Source of the DNA: Gemmatimonadaceae bacterium
GTDB taxonomy: Bacteria > Gemmatimonadota > Gemmatimonadetes > Gemmatimonadales > Gemmatimonadaceae
Assembly: GCA_020851035.1 (NCBI GenBank)
Contig: JADZDM010000021.1
Span: 496,001 to 560,000, forward strand
Direction: 5' to 3'
Length of the DNA stretch: 64,000 nucleotides
A program made the translations under genes and the position numbers. The number at the start of each line of letters is the position of its first letter. The first letter of the stretch is position 1. Positions 1 to 9,051 of this stretch are shown in pieces. Below the pieces are notes generated by a model. The model made no database searches and was not told where the DNA came from. It saw only the letters and a program-made list of their open reading frames with translations.

Positions 1-164
1 GGATGCCACCATGCAGCGGCACACCAGCCCGCTCGGAAGGCCTGGGCAATGGTTTGACGATTCACAGGTGGCCGGGGCACAACCTGCCGCCCGCCCAGGG
101 CAACCCCTTCCGCCACCCGGGCCTTTCTGCCGGTCCCTGTCCAGTCGCTCGACAGCGACGAGCA

Positions 165-360
165 TCAGCGCAACCGCAAAGACGCAAAAGGGCCTGAGAG
201 GACGCACAGGAGACGCACAGGAACGGCTCGAGGGGAACTGCGGCACCCCCGCAGTTCCCCTCGATGCTGTCTGACCCCGCGCACAACGATCACCACGCGC
301 ACGGACGTCTCCGCGTCCTTCGCGCGCGCCTTTGCGCCTTTGCGTCTTTGCGTTCAAGCT
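165..360. repeat. Intergenic hairpin repeat, type B (copy 1)
   Basis: The left arm near 171-193 is built from short units such as GCAAAGACGCAAA. The right arm near 328-358 reads as its reverse complement (TTTGCGTCTTTGCG). The centre is a perfect hairpin, 229-243 pairing with 249-263. The same arm type recurs at 57987-58225, so this is one copy of a dispersed family. It is intergenic, beyond the 3' end of glgA. Confidence 0.65.
229..263. terminator. Perfect 15-bp stem-loop
   Basis: Bases 229-243 (CGAGGGGAACTGCGG) pair perfectly with 249-263 around the loop CACCC. There is no T-run on either side, so it would not be a classical intrinsic terminator. It is placed to end transcripts leaving the minus-strand glgA gene, and it is also the core of the repeat element around it. 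Terminator function is inferred. Confidence 0.45.
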
Positions 361-426
361 GTTCGTGCTGTTCGAGCTGTTCGTGCGTCCAAGCCGTCCT
401 GGATCGTCGCGCGTGCGGAACGAAGC

Positions 427-1875
427 TCAGGCAGAACGCCCGCGGAGCTGCAGAGCCCAGCGGTAGACCCCGACATAGCGCTCGGCGGCGTTCGTCCACG
501 AGTTGTCCTCGCGCATGCCGCGCGTGCGCAGCATCGTCCAGCTCTTCGCATCGGCGTAGGCGGCCAGTGCGCGGTCGATCGCGTCCATGAAGTGGCGCGC
601 CTCGTACTGGTGGAACACGAAGCCATTCCCTTCCCACCCCTCGCGCACCGTGTCGTTCAGCCCCCCCGTCGCGCGCACGATCGGCACGCTGCCGTAGCGA
701 AGCGCGATCATCTGGCCGAGGCCGCACGGCTCGAAGCGGGACGGCATCAGGAACATGTCGCTGCCGGCGTAGATCCGCTGGGCCAGCGCGGCGTCGAAGC
801 CAAGCCGCACGGCAACGCGCCCGGGATTGGCCGCCGCGTGCCCCCGCATCGCATCCTGAAGGTACGGCGCACCGGAGCCAAGGAGCACCAGCTGGGCATC
901 GGTGCGCGCCATCAGGGTGGGGATGATCGCGTGCAGCAGGTCGAGGCCCTTCTGCTCCACCAGGCGCGAGACGATGCCGAGCAGCGGGGCGCGCGGCGCG
1001 ACCGCCAGGCCCACCTCGCGCTGCAGCGCCGCCTTGCAGGTGGCCTTCGCCGACGGCGAGTCGGCGTCGTAGGTGGCGGCGAGTGCGCGGTCGGTGGCCG
1101 GGTCGAAGGCGACACCGTCGATGCCGTTGAGGATGCCCGTGACGCGGTCGCGGCGGCTGCGCATCACGGCATCGAGGCGCTCGCCGTACTCGGGGGTCAT
1201 GATCTCCTGCGCATACGTCGGGCTCACGGTCGTCACCACGTCGCTGTAGACCAGCCCCCGTCCCATGAAGTTGAAGGTGTTCGCGATGCCGGGGCCCATC
1301 GCGTTCTCCACCAGGCCGCGCTCGGAGAGGCCGGCCATGTTGATCGCCTCCGGCCGCACCTGACCCTGGTAGGCCAGGTTGTGGATGGTGAACACGGTGG
1401 CGATGTGGCCGAAAGTGTACTCGTGCGTGGTGCGGATGTAGTTCGGCACCAGTGCCGCGTGCCAGTCGTGCGCGTGGACCACGTCGGGCTGCCACCCCGC
1501 CACCTCACGGAGGTGCTGCATCAGGGCCAGCACGCCACGCGCGAAGAGGATGAAGCGGCGGTCGTCGTCCCCGTCGCCGTAGATGCTCCCGCGCTCGAAG
1601 GCGGCGGGAATGTCCAGCAGGTAGATGGGCACGGCACTGTCACGGATCGTCCAGACGCGCAGTTCCTCGTTCCGCTCCAGCACCGTGAGGAAACTGGCGG
1701 CCACCGGGCCATCCACCGGCAGCCCCTGCTCGCGGAGCTGCCGGTAGTACGGCATCACGACGCGCACGTCGTGGCCGGCATCGCGGAGGGCGGCCGGGAG
1801 TGCGCCGGCCACGTCGGCCAGTCCACCGGTCTTGATGTGCGGCGCGACTTCCGCGGCAACGAAAAGGACGTTCAT
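427..1875 (-). CDS. glgA: Glycogen synthase (ADP-glucose type)
   Basis: Predicted cytoplasmic GT5 glycosyltransferase that extends alpha-1,4-glucan from ADP-glucose. At 482 residues it matches the usual bacterial length. The N-terminus carries the ADP-glucose-binding KTGGL motif (residues 15-19) after MNVLFVAAEV. The C-terminal half has the GT5 signature with SRFEPCGLGQ and the following ATGGL. The start at 1875 gives the canonical N-terminus. It is divergent from glgC, which makes its substrate, and the shared spacer of about 230 bases probably holds both promoters. No other glycogen gene is in the window. Confidence 0.95.
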   Translation of the reverse strand: MNVLFVAAEVAPHIKTGGLADVAGALPAALRDAGHDVRVVMPYYRQLREQGLPVDGPVAASFLTVLERNEELRVWTIRDSAVPIYLLDIPAAFERGSIYGDGDDDRRFILFARGVLALMQHLREVAGWQPDVVHAHDWHAALVPNYIRTTHEYTFGHIATVFTIHNLAYQGQVRPEAINMAGLSERGLVENAMGPGIANTFNFMGRGLVYSDVVTTVSPTYAQEIMTPEYGERLDAVMRSRRDRVTGILNGIDGVAFDPATDRALAATYDADSPSAKATCKAALQREVGLAVAPRAPLLGIVSRLVEQKGLDLLHAIIPTLMARTDAQLVLLGSGAPYLQDAMRGHAAANPGRVAVRLGFDAALAQRIYAGSDMFLMPSRFEPCGLGQMIALRYGSVPIVRATGGLNDTVREGWEGNGFVFHQYEARHFMDAIDRALAAYADAKSWTMLRTRGMREDNSWTNAAERYVGVYRWALQLRGRSA

Positions 1876-2109
1876 GGCGCGTCAGGGAAGGGCGGGTGGT
1901 GGCCGGCGCGGGAGCCGGAGGCGCCGGTGCCTGACGGCGGCGGGGGCCTGCGGCACAATAGTACCCGCGGAACGGCCATCGCCAGCGCATGCAATGCGGC
2001 GTAACTGGTGAGCCGGACACCCTACCGCCGGACTGGGCCGGCGGCCAATATCACGAACGCACGGCCAGCGAGACCGCCCGTGCCTTCCCTGAATGCGAGT
2101 GCTCCCGTC

Positions 2110-3375
2110 ATGACGTCACCGCTCCGCTCCGGCACCATCGCCCGAACCGCCATGGCCTACGTCCTGGCCGGGGGGCGCGGGTCGCGTCTCTACGAGCTCA
2201 CCGACCGCCGCGCCAAGCCCGCGGTGTACTTCGGCGGCAAGACACGCATCATCGACTTCGCCCTCTCCAACGCGCTCAACTCGGGCATCCGCCGCATCGG
2301 CGTGGCCACGCAGTACAAGGCACACAGCCTCATCCGCCACCTCCAGCGCGGCTGGAACTTCCTCCGCCCGGAACGCAACGAGAGCTTCGACATCCTGCCG
2401 GCGTCACAGCGCGTCTCCGAGACCCAGTGGTACGAGGGCACCGCCGACGCCGTCTTCCAGAACATCGACATCATCGAGGCGTACCACCCGGAGTTCATGA
2501 TCATCCTGGCCGGCGACCACATCTACAAGATGGACTACGAGCTGATGCTGCAGCAGCACGTGGACCAGAATGCGGACGTCACGATCGGGTGCCTCGAGGT
2601 GCCGCGCCTGGAGGCCACCGGCTTCGGCGTCATGCACGTGGACGAGACCGACCGCATCGTCACGTTCCTCGAGAAGCCGGCCGACCCGCCGGGCATTCCC
2701 GGCAACCCGGAGATGGCGCTCGCCAGCATGGGCATCTACGTCTTCCGGACGACGTTCCTGTTCGACCTGCTCAAGCGCGACGCCGCCGACCCGGCCTCGA
2801 GCCGCGACTTCGGCAAGGACATCATCCCGTACGTCGTCGAGCACGGGAAGGCCGTCGCCCACCGCTTCAGCACCTCGTGCGTGAAGTCGGAGACCGAGAG
2901 CGAGGCGTACTGGCGCGATGCCGGCACGGTGGATGCCTACTGGGAGGCCAACATCGACCTCACGACCGTCATCCCGCAACTCGACCTCTACGACCACAAC
3001 TGGCCGATCTGGACCTACGGCGAGATCACCGCGCCGGCCAAGTTCGTGCACAATGAGGATGGCCGCCGCGGCCTCGCCCTCAACTCGCTCGTCTCGGGTG
3101 GCTGCATCGTGTCGGGCGCCCGCATCCACAAGACGCTGCTCTTCACCGGCGTGAAGGTCCACTCCTACGCCTACCTCGACGGCGCCGTCGTGCAGCCGTA
3201 CGTGGACATCGGCCGCTCGGCCCGCCTCAGCAACGTGGTCATCGACCGCGGCGTGGTCATCCCGCCAGGACTGGTGGTCGGCGAGGATCCGGCTCTCGAC
3301 GCGCGCCGCTTCCGGCGCACCGACCGCGGCACCGTGCTGATCACGCAGCCGATGCTCGACAAGCTGTACAAGTGA
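2110..3375 (+). CDS. glgC: Glucose-1-phosphate adenylyltransferase
   Basis: Makes ADP-glucose from ATP and glucose 1-phosphate, the committed step of glycogen synthesis, supplying the divergent glgA. The nucleotidyltransferase domain begins with LAGGRGSRL and continues with [20 protein letters not shown] and [10 protein letters not shown]. The C-terminal part is a left-handed beta-helix with the [12 protein letters not shown]-like region. The frame is open from 2008, but the ATG at 2110 gives 421 residues, close to the family norm of about 430; 2152 is a shorter alternative. No clear Shine-Dalgarno is seen. Its TGA overlaps the GTG of the next gene. Confidence 0.95.
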   Translation: MTSPLRSGTIARTAMAYVLAGGRGSRLYELTDRRAKPAVYFGGKTRIIDFALSNALNSGIRRIGVATQYKAHSLIRHLQRGWNFLRPERNESFDILPASQRVSETQWYEGTADAVFQNIDIIEAYHPEFMIILAGDHIYKMDYELMLQQHVDQNADVTIGCLEVPRLEATGFGVMHVDETDRIVTFLEKPADPPGIPGNPEMALASMGIYVFRTTFLFDLLKRDAADPASSRDFGKDIIPYVVEHGKAVAHRFSTSCVKSETESEAYWRDAGTVDAYWEANIDLTTVIPQLDLYDHNWPIWTYGEITAPAKFVHNEDGRRGLALNSLVSGGCIVSGARIHKTLLFTGVKVHSYAYLDGAVVQPYVDIGRSARLSNVVIDRGVVIPPGLVVGEDPALDARRFRRTDRGTVLITQPMLDKLYK

Positions 3376-3905
3376 GACCCGCACACACCCTCCTCGCGGG
3401 CGCCCTCGTGGCGCTCGCCTCCACGACACCGGCCCGGGCGCAGCAGGCCGCGCCGCCGGAGCGGCGCACGGTGGTGGCCCTCAACCCGTTCGCGCTCTTC
3501 GCCGAGTACTTCGCCGGCGACATCGAGACGACCGTCTCTCCCACCGTCACCGTCGGCGCCGGGTGGAGCGCGGTCGGGATCAACGACTACAACAACTACC
3601 GCGCGCTTGAAGCCAAGGCGCGCTACTACCCGAACCAGAAGGCCCCCGTCGGCTTCTCGGTGGCGGCCACCGCCGGCGTCGCCACCGCACGCGGCACCTC
3701 CGCATTCGAAGGTGATCCGGTGCGCGTCTCGCGGCCCACCATCGGCACGGAACTGAGCTACCAGTGGCTGCTCGGCCCGACCCGCCGCTTCGCGATGGTG
3801 CTCGGCGTGGGCGTCAAGCGCTACCTCGGCACCGAGGGCAGCTTCGACCCGATCAACATCCCGCTGCTCCCCACCGCGCGCGCGAACATCGGCTTCGCGT
3901 TCTGA
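3372..3905 (+). CDS. Small secreted protein, possible outer-membrane barrel
   Basis: A 177-residue protein with a signal peptide (about residues 1-24, ending TTPARAQQ). The rest is rich in alternating, aromatic and Thr/Gly-containing strands and ends GFAF, a terminal aromatic typical of outer-membrane barrels. The GTG start overlaps the glgC stop (GTGA), so it is probably co-translated with glgC. I do not recognise a family. A G/C-rich hairpin follows at 3976-4005. Any role in glycogen metabolism is unsupported; the link is positional only. Confidence 0.7.
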   Translation: MRPAHTLLAGALVALASTTPARAQQAAPPERRTVVALNPFALFAEYFAGDIETTVSPTVTVGAGWSAVGINDYNNYRALEAKARYYPNQKAPVGFSVAATAGVATARGTSAFEGDPVRVSRPTIGTELSYQWLLGPTRRFAMVLGVGVKRYLGTEGSFDPINIPLLPTARANIGFAF

Positions 3906-3975
3906 CCGGCAGCACGCGGACACGGGCCGGCACCGCACCCGTGTCTGCCACCCACCGCCGTCCTGCAGTAGTGTT

Positions 3976-4005
3976 GGGCGGGGGGGTCGTCACACCCCCC
4001 CGCCC
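3976..4005 (+). terminator. GC-rich hairpin after glgC operon
   Basis: GGGCGGGGGGG (3976-3986) pairs perfectly with 3995-4005 around an 8-base loop. It lies 70 bases after the last gene of the glgC transcript and 23 bases before the next gene. No T-tract follows, so termination is inferred from position and stem stability. Confidence 0.5.
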
Positions 4006-4027
4006 ACTTCAGCACACCGCCGGCCCC

Positions 4028-5569
4028 ATGCGAACACCGACGTCGACACTCCTGCGGGTGCTGGCACTCGCCGTCACCCTGCCGGCCGTCTCCGCCACCC
4101 TGCGGGCACAGGGCGCCGCACCCGTCGTTGCGCGCCTCCAGGGCCGGGTGTTCGACAGTGTCGCGATGCGCCCCATCCCGCGCGCGACCATCCGCATCGT
4201 GCGCGCCGACAACCCCGCCATCGGCCGCACCGCCGCCTCGGACATCACCGGCGAGTTCCACTACGACAGCGTCACCGCCGGCACCTGGCTCGCCACCTTC
4301 CTGCACCCGGTGCTCGATTCCCTGCGCGTCGAGCCCGGGATCATCCGCATCGACATCACCGAGCCCGGGGTGGTGGAGGTGCCGCTCACGACCCCGTCGG
4401 TGCGCACGATGATCGCGCTGAGCTGCCGTGCGCCGATGGCCGCCGACCTGGGCACCGTGGTGGGTGAGGTGCGCCAGGTGAGCGACGATGCCCCGCTGGT
4501 GGGTGCCGCCGTGCACGTCGAGTGGCCGGAATGGGTGCTGCAGCGTGGCCGGCTCGTCACCGACCTGCGTCGCATGGTCGCGCGCACCGACTCGGCGGGC
4601 CGCTACGCCATGTGCGGCGTGCCCACCGGCACCACCCTGCGTGCCTTCGCGTGGAGCGCCGGCGACACCACCGGCGCCATCGAGCTCCCCGTGACCGAGG
4701 CCGGCTACACCGTGCAGGACTTCCACGTCGGCTCGGTCGAGCGGCTCACCGTGCTGCTCGACTCGGCCGGCACCCCGGTGCCGGCCAGCGGGCGCACGCC
4801 TCCCGGCCCCCCCGGCGCGCCGGCACCCCTCACCACGACCGTCCGCCGCGGTCGCGCGGTGGTGCGCGGCCAGGTGCGGACGCTGGCCGGCCAACCGGTC
4901 GTGAACGCGGTCGTGCGCGTCATCGGCAGTGGCACCCAGGTGCGCACCAACGACAGCGGCGCATTCGCCGTGGCCGACGCGGCCTCGGGCACCCAGACCG
5001 TCGAGGCGCGGGCCATCGGCCACAACCCCGAGCGGCAGGCCGTCACGCTGCGCGAGGGCGAACCGGTCACCGTCACGCTGCGGCTCTCGGTGCGACGCGT
5101 GGAGCTGGACACCGTGCGCGTGGTGGCCGGCAAGACCCTTGCCCCCGAGGTGCGCGCCATCGAGCGCCGCATGCGCGCCGGCGTGGGCGTGATCCTCAAC
5201 GCGAACACGGTGAAGGAACGCGCCACCGTCTTCGTGAGTGACGCGCTGCGCGGCATCAATGGCGTGTCGGTGGCCGGCGTGGGCGGGTCGGGGCAGATGA
5301 TCATGATGCGCTCGCCCTTCAACGGCGCCGAATGCGCCGCCAACATCGTGGTGGACGGGCTCAAGGTGCAGACGTCGGGGAATGGCGAGTTCGTGCTGGA
5401 CGACTACGTGAAGCGCGACAACGTGGCCGCGATCGAGGTGTACCCCCGGTCGAACCTGGTGCCGCCGGAGTTCCTGACGGTGTCGGGCGGCTGCGGCGTG
5501 GTCGTGGTGTGGACCAAACAGGCCACCGGCGGCGTTGTACCGGTGCCGCCGTCGCCCTCCAGGCCCTGA
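4028..5569 (+). CDS. Carboxypeptidase-regulatory/TonB-plug protein without barrel
   Basis: A 513-residue secreted protein with a signal peptide of about 30 residues. It has two carboxypeptidase-regulatory-like beta-sandwich segments: one after the signal (RVFDSVAMRPIPRA...) and one near residue 280 (GQVRTLAGQPVVNAVVRV). Its last 130 residues resemble a TonB-dependent receptor plug, with SDALRGINGV and NIVVDGLKV, but the chain ends there with no 22-strand barrel. The frame is open upstream to 3764; ATG 4028 is chosen because it precedes the signal peptide. Function is unknown; a periplasmic or surface binding role is an inference. Confidence 0.75.
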   Translation: MRTPTSTLLRVLALAVTLPAVSATLRAQGAAPVVARLQGRVFDSVAMRPIPRATIRIVRADNPAIGRTAASDITGEFHYDSVTAGTWLATFLHPVLDSLRVEPGIIRIDITEPGVVEVPLTTPSVRTMIALSCRAPMAADLGTVVGEVRQVSDDAPLVGAAVHVEWPEWVLQRGRLVTDLRRMVARTDSAGRYAMCGVPTGTTLRAFAWSAGDTTGAIELPVTEAGYTVQDFHVGSVERLTVLLDSAGTPVPASGRTPPGPPGAPAPLTTTVRRGRAVVRGQVRTLAGQPVVNAVVRVIGSGTQVRTNDSGAFAVADAASGTQTVEARAIGHNPERQAVTLREGEPVTVTLRLSVRRVELDTVRVVAGKTLAPEVRAIERRMRAGVGVILNANTVKERATVFVSDALRGINGVSVAGVGGSGQMIMMRSPFNGAECAANIVVDGLKVQTSGNGEFVLDDYVKRDNVAAIEVYPRSNLVPPEFLTVSGGCGVVVVWTKQATGGVVPVPPSPSRP

Positions 5570-5609
5570 TCCGGCACGGCACCAACCGCCCGACCTCCAG
5601 GCAGGGACC

Positions 5610-6824
5610 ATGACGAGGACGTGCATGCCAGTGGCACTCCTGGCCGCCGGTGTCGCCACCGTCGCCGGATGCAGCGCGCGCGCCACCGATGCCGGCACGC
5701 CCGGCAGCGGCGTGGAGCCGGACCTCACACACAGCGTCGTTGCCTCAGGCCTGTCGGGCCCATGGGACATCGCCTTCACCAGCGATGGCGTGCTGTTCTT
5801 CACGGAGCGGTGCCGCGGCCTCTCGGTGCGGCGGCCCGATGGCACGGTCACCCGGCTCTTCGGCACCACCGGCGCCGCGCTGGAGGCCCCCGACTTCTTC
5901 TGCGAGAGCCAGAGCGGCATGCACGGCGTGGCGCTGGACCCCGACTTCGCGACGAACCGGCGCATCTACGTCTACATGCCCTCCACCCAGACCACGCCGC
6001 GGCGGAATCGCGTCGTGCGCCTGGTGCTCGATGCCGACCTGCGCACCGCCGGCGGCCGGACCGACATCGTCACCGACATCCCGTACAAGCATGTCGGCAA
6101 CGCCCTCGACGGGCCCGGCGCGCACAGCGGCGGCCGGCTGCGCTTCGGTCCCGACCGCCTGCTCTACGTCACCACGGGCGACAACCATGACGCCACCCTC
6201 CCGCAGAGCCCGGCGCTGCTGGGCGGGAAGGTCCTGCGCGTGACCACCGATGGCGCGGCGGCACCGGGGAATGCGCCACCCGCCGGCTTCGATCGCCGCA
6301 TCTACACCTACGGCCACCGCAACGTGCAGGGCATCACGTTCCGGCCCGGGAGCGGCCAGCCGTTCATCGCGGAACATGGGCCGAACCACAGCGATGAAGT
6401 CACGCCGCTGCGCAACGGCGGCAACGGCGGCTGGGATCCGAAGGACCACCCCGCACTGACCTGCCCCGATGCGTACTGCGGGTATGCGGGCACGCCGGTG
6501 ACGATGCCCATGACCGACCTCACGCGCTTTCCCGATGCGATGCGCCCGGTGTGGTCCACCGGCGCCGTGTCGCTGGGCGCCGGTCCCGCCGAGTTCCTGG
6601 CGGGCGCGCAGTGGGGGACGTGGAACGGACGCCTCGCCGTTGGCCTGATGGTCAGCCGGCGGATCGAGATCCTCGACATCGATGCCGCGGCCACCACCGC
6701 CACGTCGGTGATTGCCGGTCCGCTGCCGTCGGCGCGGATCCGCGCACTCACGCAGGGTCCCGACGGCGCGCTCTACGTGGCCACCGATGCCGGAGAGATC
6801 TGGAAGGTGACCGCGCGACCCTGA
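5610..6824 (+). CDS. Glucose/sorbosone dehydrogenase-like PQQ lipoprotein
   Basis: A 404-residue exported protein. The N-terminus MTRTCMPVALLAAGVATVAGC is a lipoprotein signal ending in a lipobox-like Cys. The body is a six-bladed quinoprotein propeller of the GSDH family. Family motifs include LSGPWDIAF near the start, GAHSGGRLRFGPD with the putative catalytic His, and GHRNVQGITF followed by AEHGPN. Members oxidise sugar hydroxyls with PQQ in the periplasm; the substrate here cannot be told. The start at 5610 follows GCAGGGACC, a weak ribosome site. It may share a transcript with the upstream gene 40 bases away. Confidence 0.88.
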   Translation: MTRTCMPVALLAAGVATVAGCSARATDAGTPGSGVEPDLTHSVVASGLSGPWDIAFTSDGVLFFTERCRGLSVRRPDGTVTRLFGTTGAALEAPDFFCESQSGMHGVALDPDFATNRRIYVYMPSTQTTPRRNRVVRLVLDADLRTAGGRTDIVTDIPYKHVGNALDGPGAHSGGRLRFGPDRLLYVTTGDNHDATLPQSPALLGGKVLRVTTDGAAAPGNAPPAGFDRRIYTYGHRNVQGITFRPGSGQPFIAEHGPNHSDEVTPLRNGGNGGWDPKDHPALTCPDAYCGYAGTPVTMPMTDLTRFPDAMRPVWSTGAVSLGAGPAEFLAGAQWGTWNGRLAVGLMVSRRIEILDIDAAATTATSVIAGPLPSARIRALTQGPDGALYVATDAGEIWKVTARP

Positions 6825-6863
6825 CCCGTGCCGCGACGTGTCCCGGACGTGCGCCGCTGCCGA

Positions 6864-7730
6864 CTACGCCGCGGCGGCCGCCAGTGGTGCGTCCTCTGCC
6901 ATCCAGCGGTTGCGTCCGGCGTTCTTGGCCCGGTAGAGCGCCAGGTCTGCGCGGTCGAACATCGCGGTCCCGCGGGGATCGTCCGTGTGCCGCACGCTCA
7001 CACCGACACTCACCGTGAGGGTGAGCGCCGACCCGCTGCTCAGCGTGATGGGCGTGTCGGAGACCGTGCGCGTCACCCGTTCCGCCACCGCGCAGGCCTC
7101 CTCCAGCGTCGTGCCCGGCAGCACCGCGACGAATTCCTCGCCCCCGTAGCGCGCCAGGCAGTCATGCGGCCGGATCGAGCTGGCGATGGCCGCCGCGAGA
7201 TGCCGGAGCACTTCGTCACCGGTCGTGTGGCCGTGCTCGTCGTTGATCCGCTTGAAGTGGTCGGCGTCGATGAGCAGCATCGTGAGCGGATTCAGGGTCA
7301 CCTTCGCCTGCGACACTTCGCTGGTGAAGCGCTCCATGAAGTACCGGCGGTTGTACGTGCCGGTCAGCACGTCGCGCCGCGCGATCTCGGCCAGCTGGCG
7401 ATGCGCGGCATCGAGGGCGAACGCGAGCGACAGCACGAGGTGGCTGGCCACCGGGGCCACCAGGAGCGGGATGCCGAGTGCCACCAGCATCGAGTCACGC
7501 CGCAGCTCGGCGGTCACGTCGTCACCGAGCACGAAGAACCAGGTCATCGCCAGTGACAACCCGACCGAGGTGCCGCTGATCAGCAGCAGGGCGCGGAGGT
7601 GGCCGAGTCGCACCAGCGCCTCCTGCCATCCCGTGCCCTTGCGCTCGTACGGACTCAGGTCCGCGCGCAGGGGCGGTGCCGCAGGACGCAGCTCGCCGTC
7701 CGACCGTGCGGGAGTGGCACCGTGCGTCAT
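6864..7730 (-). CDS. Membrane diguanylate cyclase (GGDEF)
   Basis: Predicted to make cyclic di-GMP from two GTP. With the ATG at 7730 it has 288 residues: a cytoplasmic N-terminus, two membrane segments (about 45-67 and 83-106), then a GGDEF domain. The active-site motif is GGEEF at 196-200, and a product-inhibition site RPHD lies five residues before it (187-190). The domain also has LTGTYNRRYF and DADHFKRIND. It is the last gene of a three-gene operon; its start lies 7 bases beyond the stop of the HD-GYP gene. The open frame extends to 7781, but the upstream residues look non-coding. Confidence 0.92.
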   Translation of the reverse strand: MTHGATPARSDGELRPAAPPLRADLSPYERKGTGWQEALVRLGHLRALLLISGTSVGLSLAMTWFFVLGDDVTAELRRDSMLVALGIPLLVAPVASHLVLSLAFALDAAHRQLAEIARRDVLTGTYNRRYFMERFTSEVSQAKVTLNPLTMLLIDADHFKRINDEHGHTTGDEVLRHLAAAIASSIRPHDCLARYGGEEFVAVLPGTTLEEACAVAERVTRTVSDTPITLSSGSALTLTVSVGVSVRHTDDPRGTAMFDRADLALYRAKNAGRNRWMAEDAPLAAAAA

Positions 7731-7737
7731 GGTCACG

Positions 7738-9051
7738 CTACTCGTCGGTCGAGGGTGGCTCGAAGGCGGGCACGGACGCACCGAGGTCCGGCACGGTGGC
7801 CGCCGGTGCGGTGACCGGCGACGACGCCGCGCTGGCGGCCGCCGCCGCGATCGCCGCGATCGGCGCCGCCGATGCGCCGGCCAGCTCCTGCGGATCGTAC
7901 GCGACGCGGGCCGAGACGGCGCGCTGCACCATGCGCTCGAAGGCGGGATAGATGGCGGGATCGAGCTCGGTGCTCTGCAGGCCGCGCAGCAGGTTCAGTG
8001 CGCGCTCCTGGCTCCAGGCGTCGCGATACGGCCGCTTGGAACAGAGCGCGTCGTAGATGTCGCATACATGGACGATGCGGCTCGCGAAGTGCGCCTCGCG
8101 CCGGAAGTTCACCGACGGGTATCCGCCCTGCCCGTTGAACCAGATGTGGTGCTCGTAGGCCACCGTGGAGGCGAGCGCGTTGCCGCCGCCGCGCTGGCTG
8201 AGGATCTTCGCCCCCTCCACCGGGTGTGCCTTCATGTAGGCGAACTCCTCGTCGGTCAGCTTGCCCGGCTTGATGAGCACCTCGAGCGGGATCTTCACCT
8301 TGCCGATGTCGTGCAGCAGCGCGGCGGTGCCGATGGCGCGGACCTGCGAGGCACTCATGCCGAGTTCCTCGCTGAGGCCGATCGACAGCATCGACACGTT
8401 GCACGAGTGCGTGGTGGTGTACTGGTCGAAGGTCTTGAGGTCCAGCAGCGGGAGCACGAGGTGCTGCTCGCGGTGGATGGTCACCGCCAGCCCGTGCACG
8501 ATCGCCTCGACCTCGGCCATCGGCACCGCGCGGCCGGCCGAGACCTCGTCGTGCACGTAGCCCACCGCCTCGGTCTCCTCCTCGAGCTCGAGCTGCGTGA
8601 GCGAGAGCGACTCCACCACCGATGCCATCGACTCGGTGACGTCGGCGTCACCGGTCGCCACGGCCAGCGCACCGATGCGGATGCCCTGGCAGGACCACGC
8701 CGGCGCCATCTTGCCGAGCATCACCAGCCGCACACGCAGCGCGGCGAGGAAGTTCTGCAGGTCGACGCCGTTGGGGGGCTGCGCGGCATCGATCTCGATG
8801 CGCTGGATGCCGACGGCCGCCAGGCGCGCGCTCCACTCCCAGGCCCGCAGCTCGGTCACCACCCGCGTGCCGAGCACGATGTCGCCATCGATCAGCGACA
8901 GCTTCATGGTGCCCTGGTCGGCGAGCATGCGGAGCATCGCCGCGTGCGTGCGCGCGAGCACGGTGTGCCGCATGGGGTGCTCGTCGCCGTACAGCGACAT
9001 GGTGGCCAGCGCCTGGCCGAGCGCGGTGAGGAAGTTGATGACGGAATTCAT
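7738..9051 (-). CDS. HD-GYP domain protein (c-di-GMP phosphodiesterase type)
   Basis: A 437-residue soluble protein. Residues 1-110 form an N-terminal module homologous to the start of the neighbouring HEAT-like protein. The C-terminal HD-GYP domain has His215, HDIGK (247-251) followed by VKIP, and HH 301-302 before GGYP (309-312). The usual HHE-x2-DG is HHI-x2-NG here, so catalysis may be altered. The family hydrolyses c-di-GMP. Its ATG overlaps the stop of the HEAT gene (ATGA), and a GGDEF cyclase follows, so opposing activities are encoded together. The tail is Ala-rich and low-complexity. Confidence 0.9.
   Translation of the reverse strand: MNSVINFLTALGQALATMSLYGDEHPMRHTVLARTHAAMLRMLADQGTMKLSLIDGDIVLGTRVVTELRAWEWSARLAAVGIQRIEIDAAQPPNGVDLQNFLAALRVRLVMLGKMAPAWSCQGIRIGALAVATGDADVTESMASVVESLSLTQLELEEETEAVGYVHDEVSAGRAVPMAEVEAIVHGLAVTIHREQHLVLPLLDLKTFDQYTTTHSCNVSMLSIGLSEELGMSASQVRAIGTAALLHDIGKVKIPLEVLIKPGKLTDEEFAYMKAHPVEGAKILSQRGGGNALASTVAYEHHIWFNGQGGYPSVNFRREAHFASRIVHVCDIYDALCSKRPYRDAWSQERALNLLRGLQSTELDPAIYPAFERMVQRAVSARVAYDPQELAGASAAPIAAIAAAAASAASSPVTAPAATVPDLGASVPAFEPPSTDE

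Larger units (their letters stand above)
1..426. other. Gene-free left edge with hairpin repeat
   Basis: No open frame here looks like a protein. The stretch lies beyond the 3' end of the minus-strand glycogen synthase gene. From about 165 to 360 it holds a long imperfect inverted repeat (described separately). The first 160 bases carry no feature I can support; they could be the end of a gene outside the window, but no frame shows recognisable residues. Confidence 0.6.

Noticed and set aside
340-2004. Long plus-strand frame through the glycogen synthase gene
   Set aside because: It is the complement of glgA, has no family motifs and is full of His/Arg/Ala runs typical of shadow frames in GC-rich DNA.
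3821-5965. 714-residue minus-strand frame over 4-6 kb
   Set aside because: Shadow of the plug-like and dehydrogenase genes, which have signal peptides and motifs on the plus strand.
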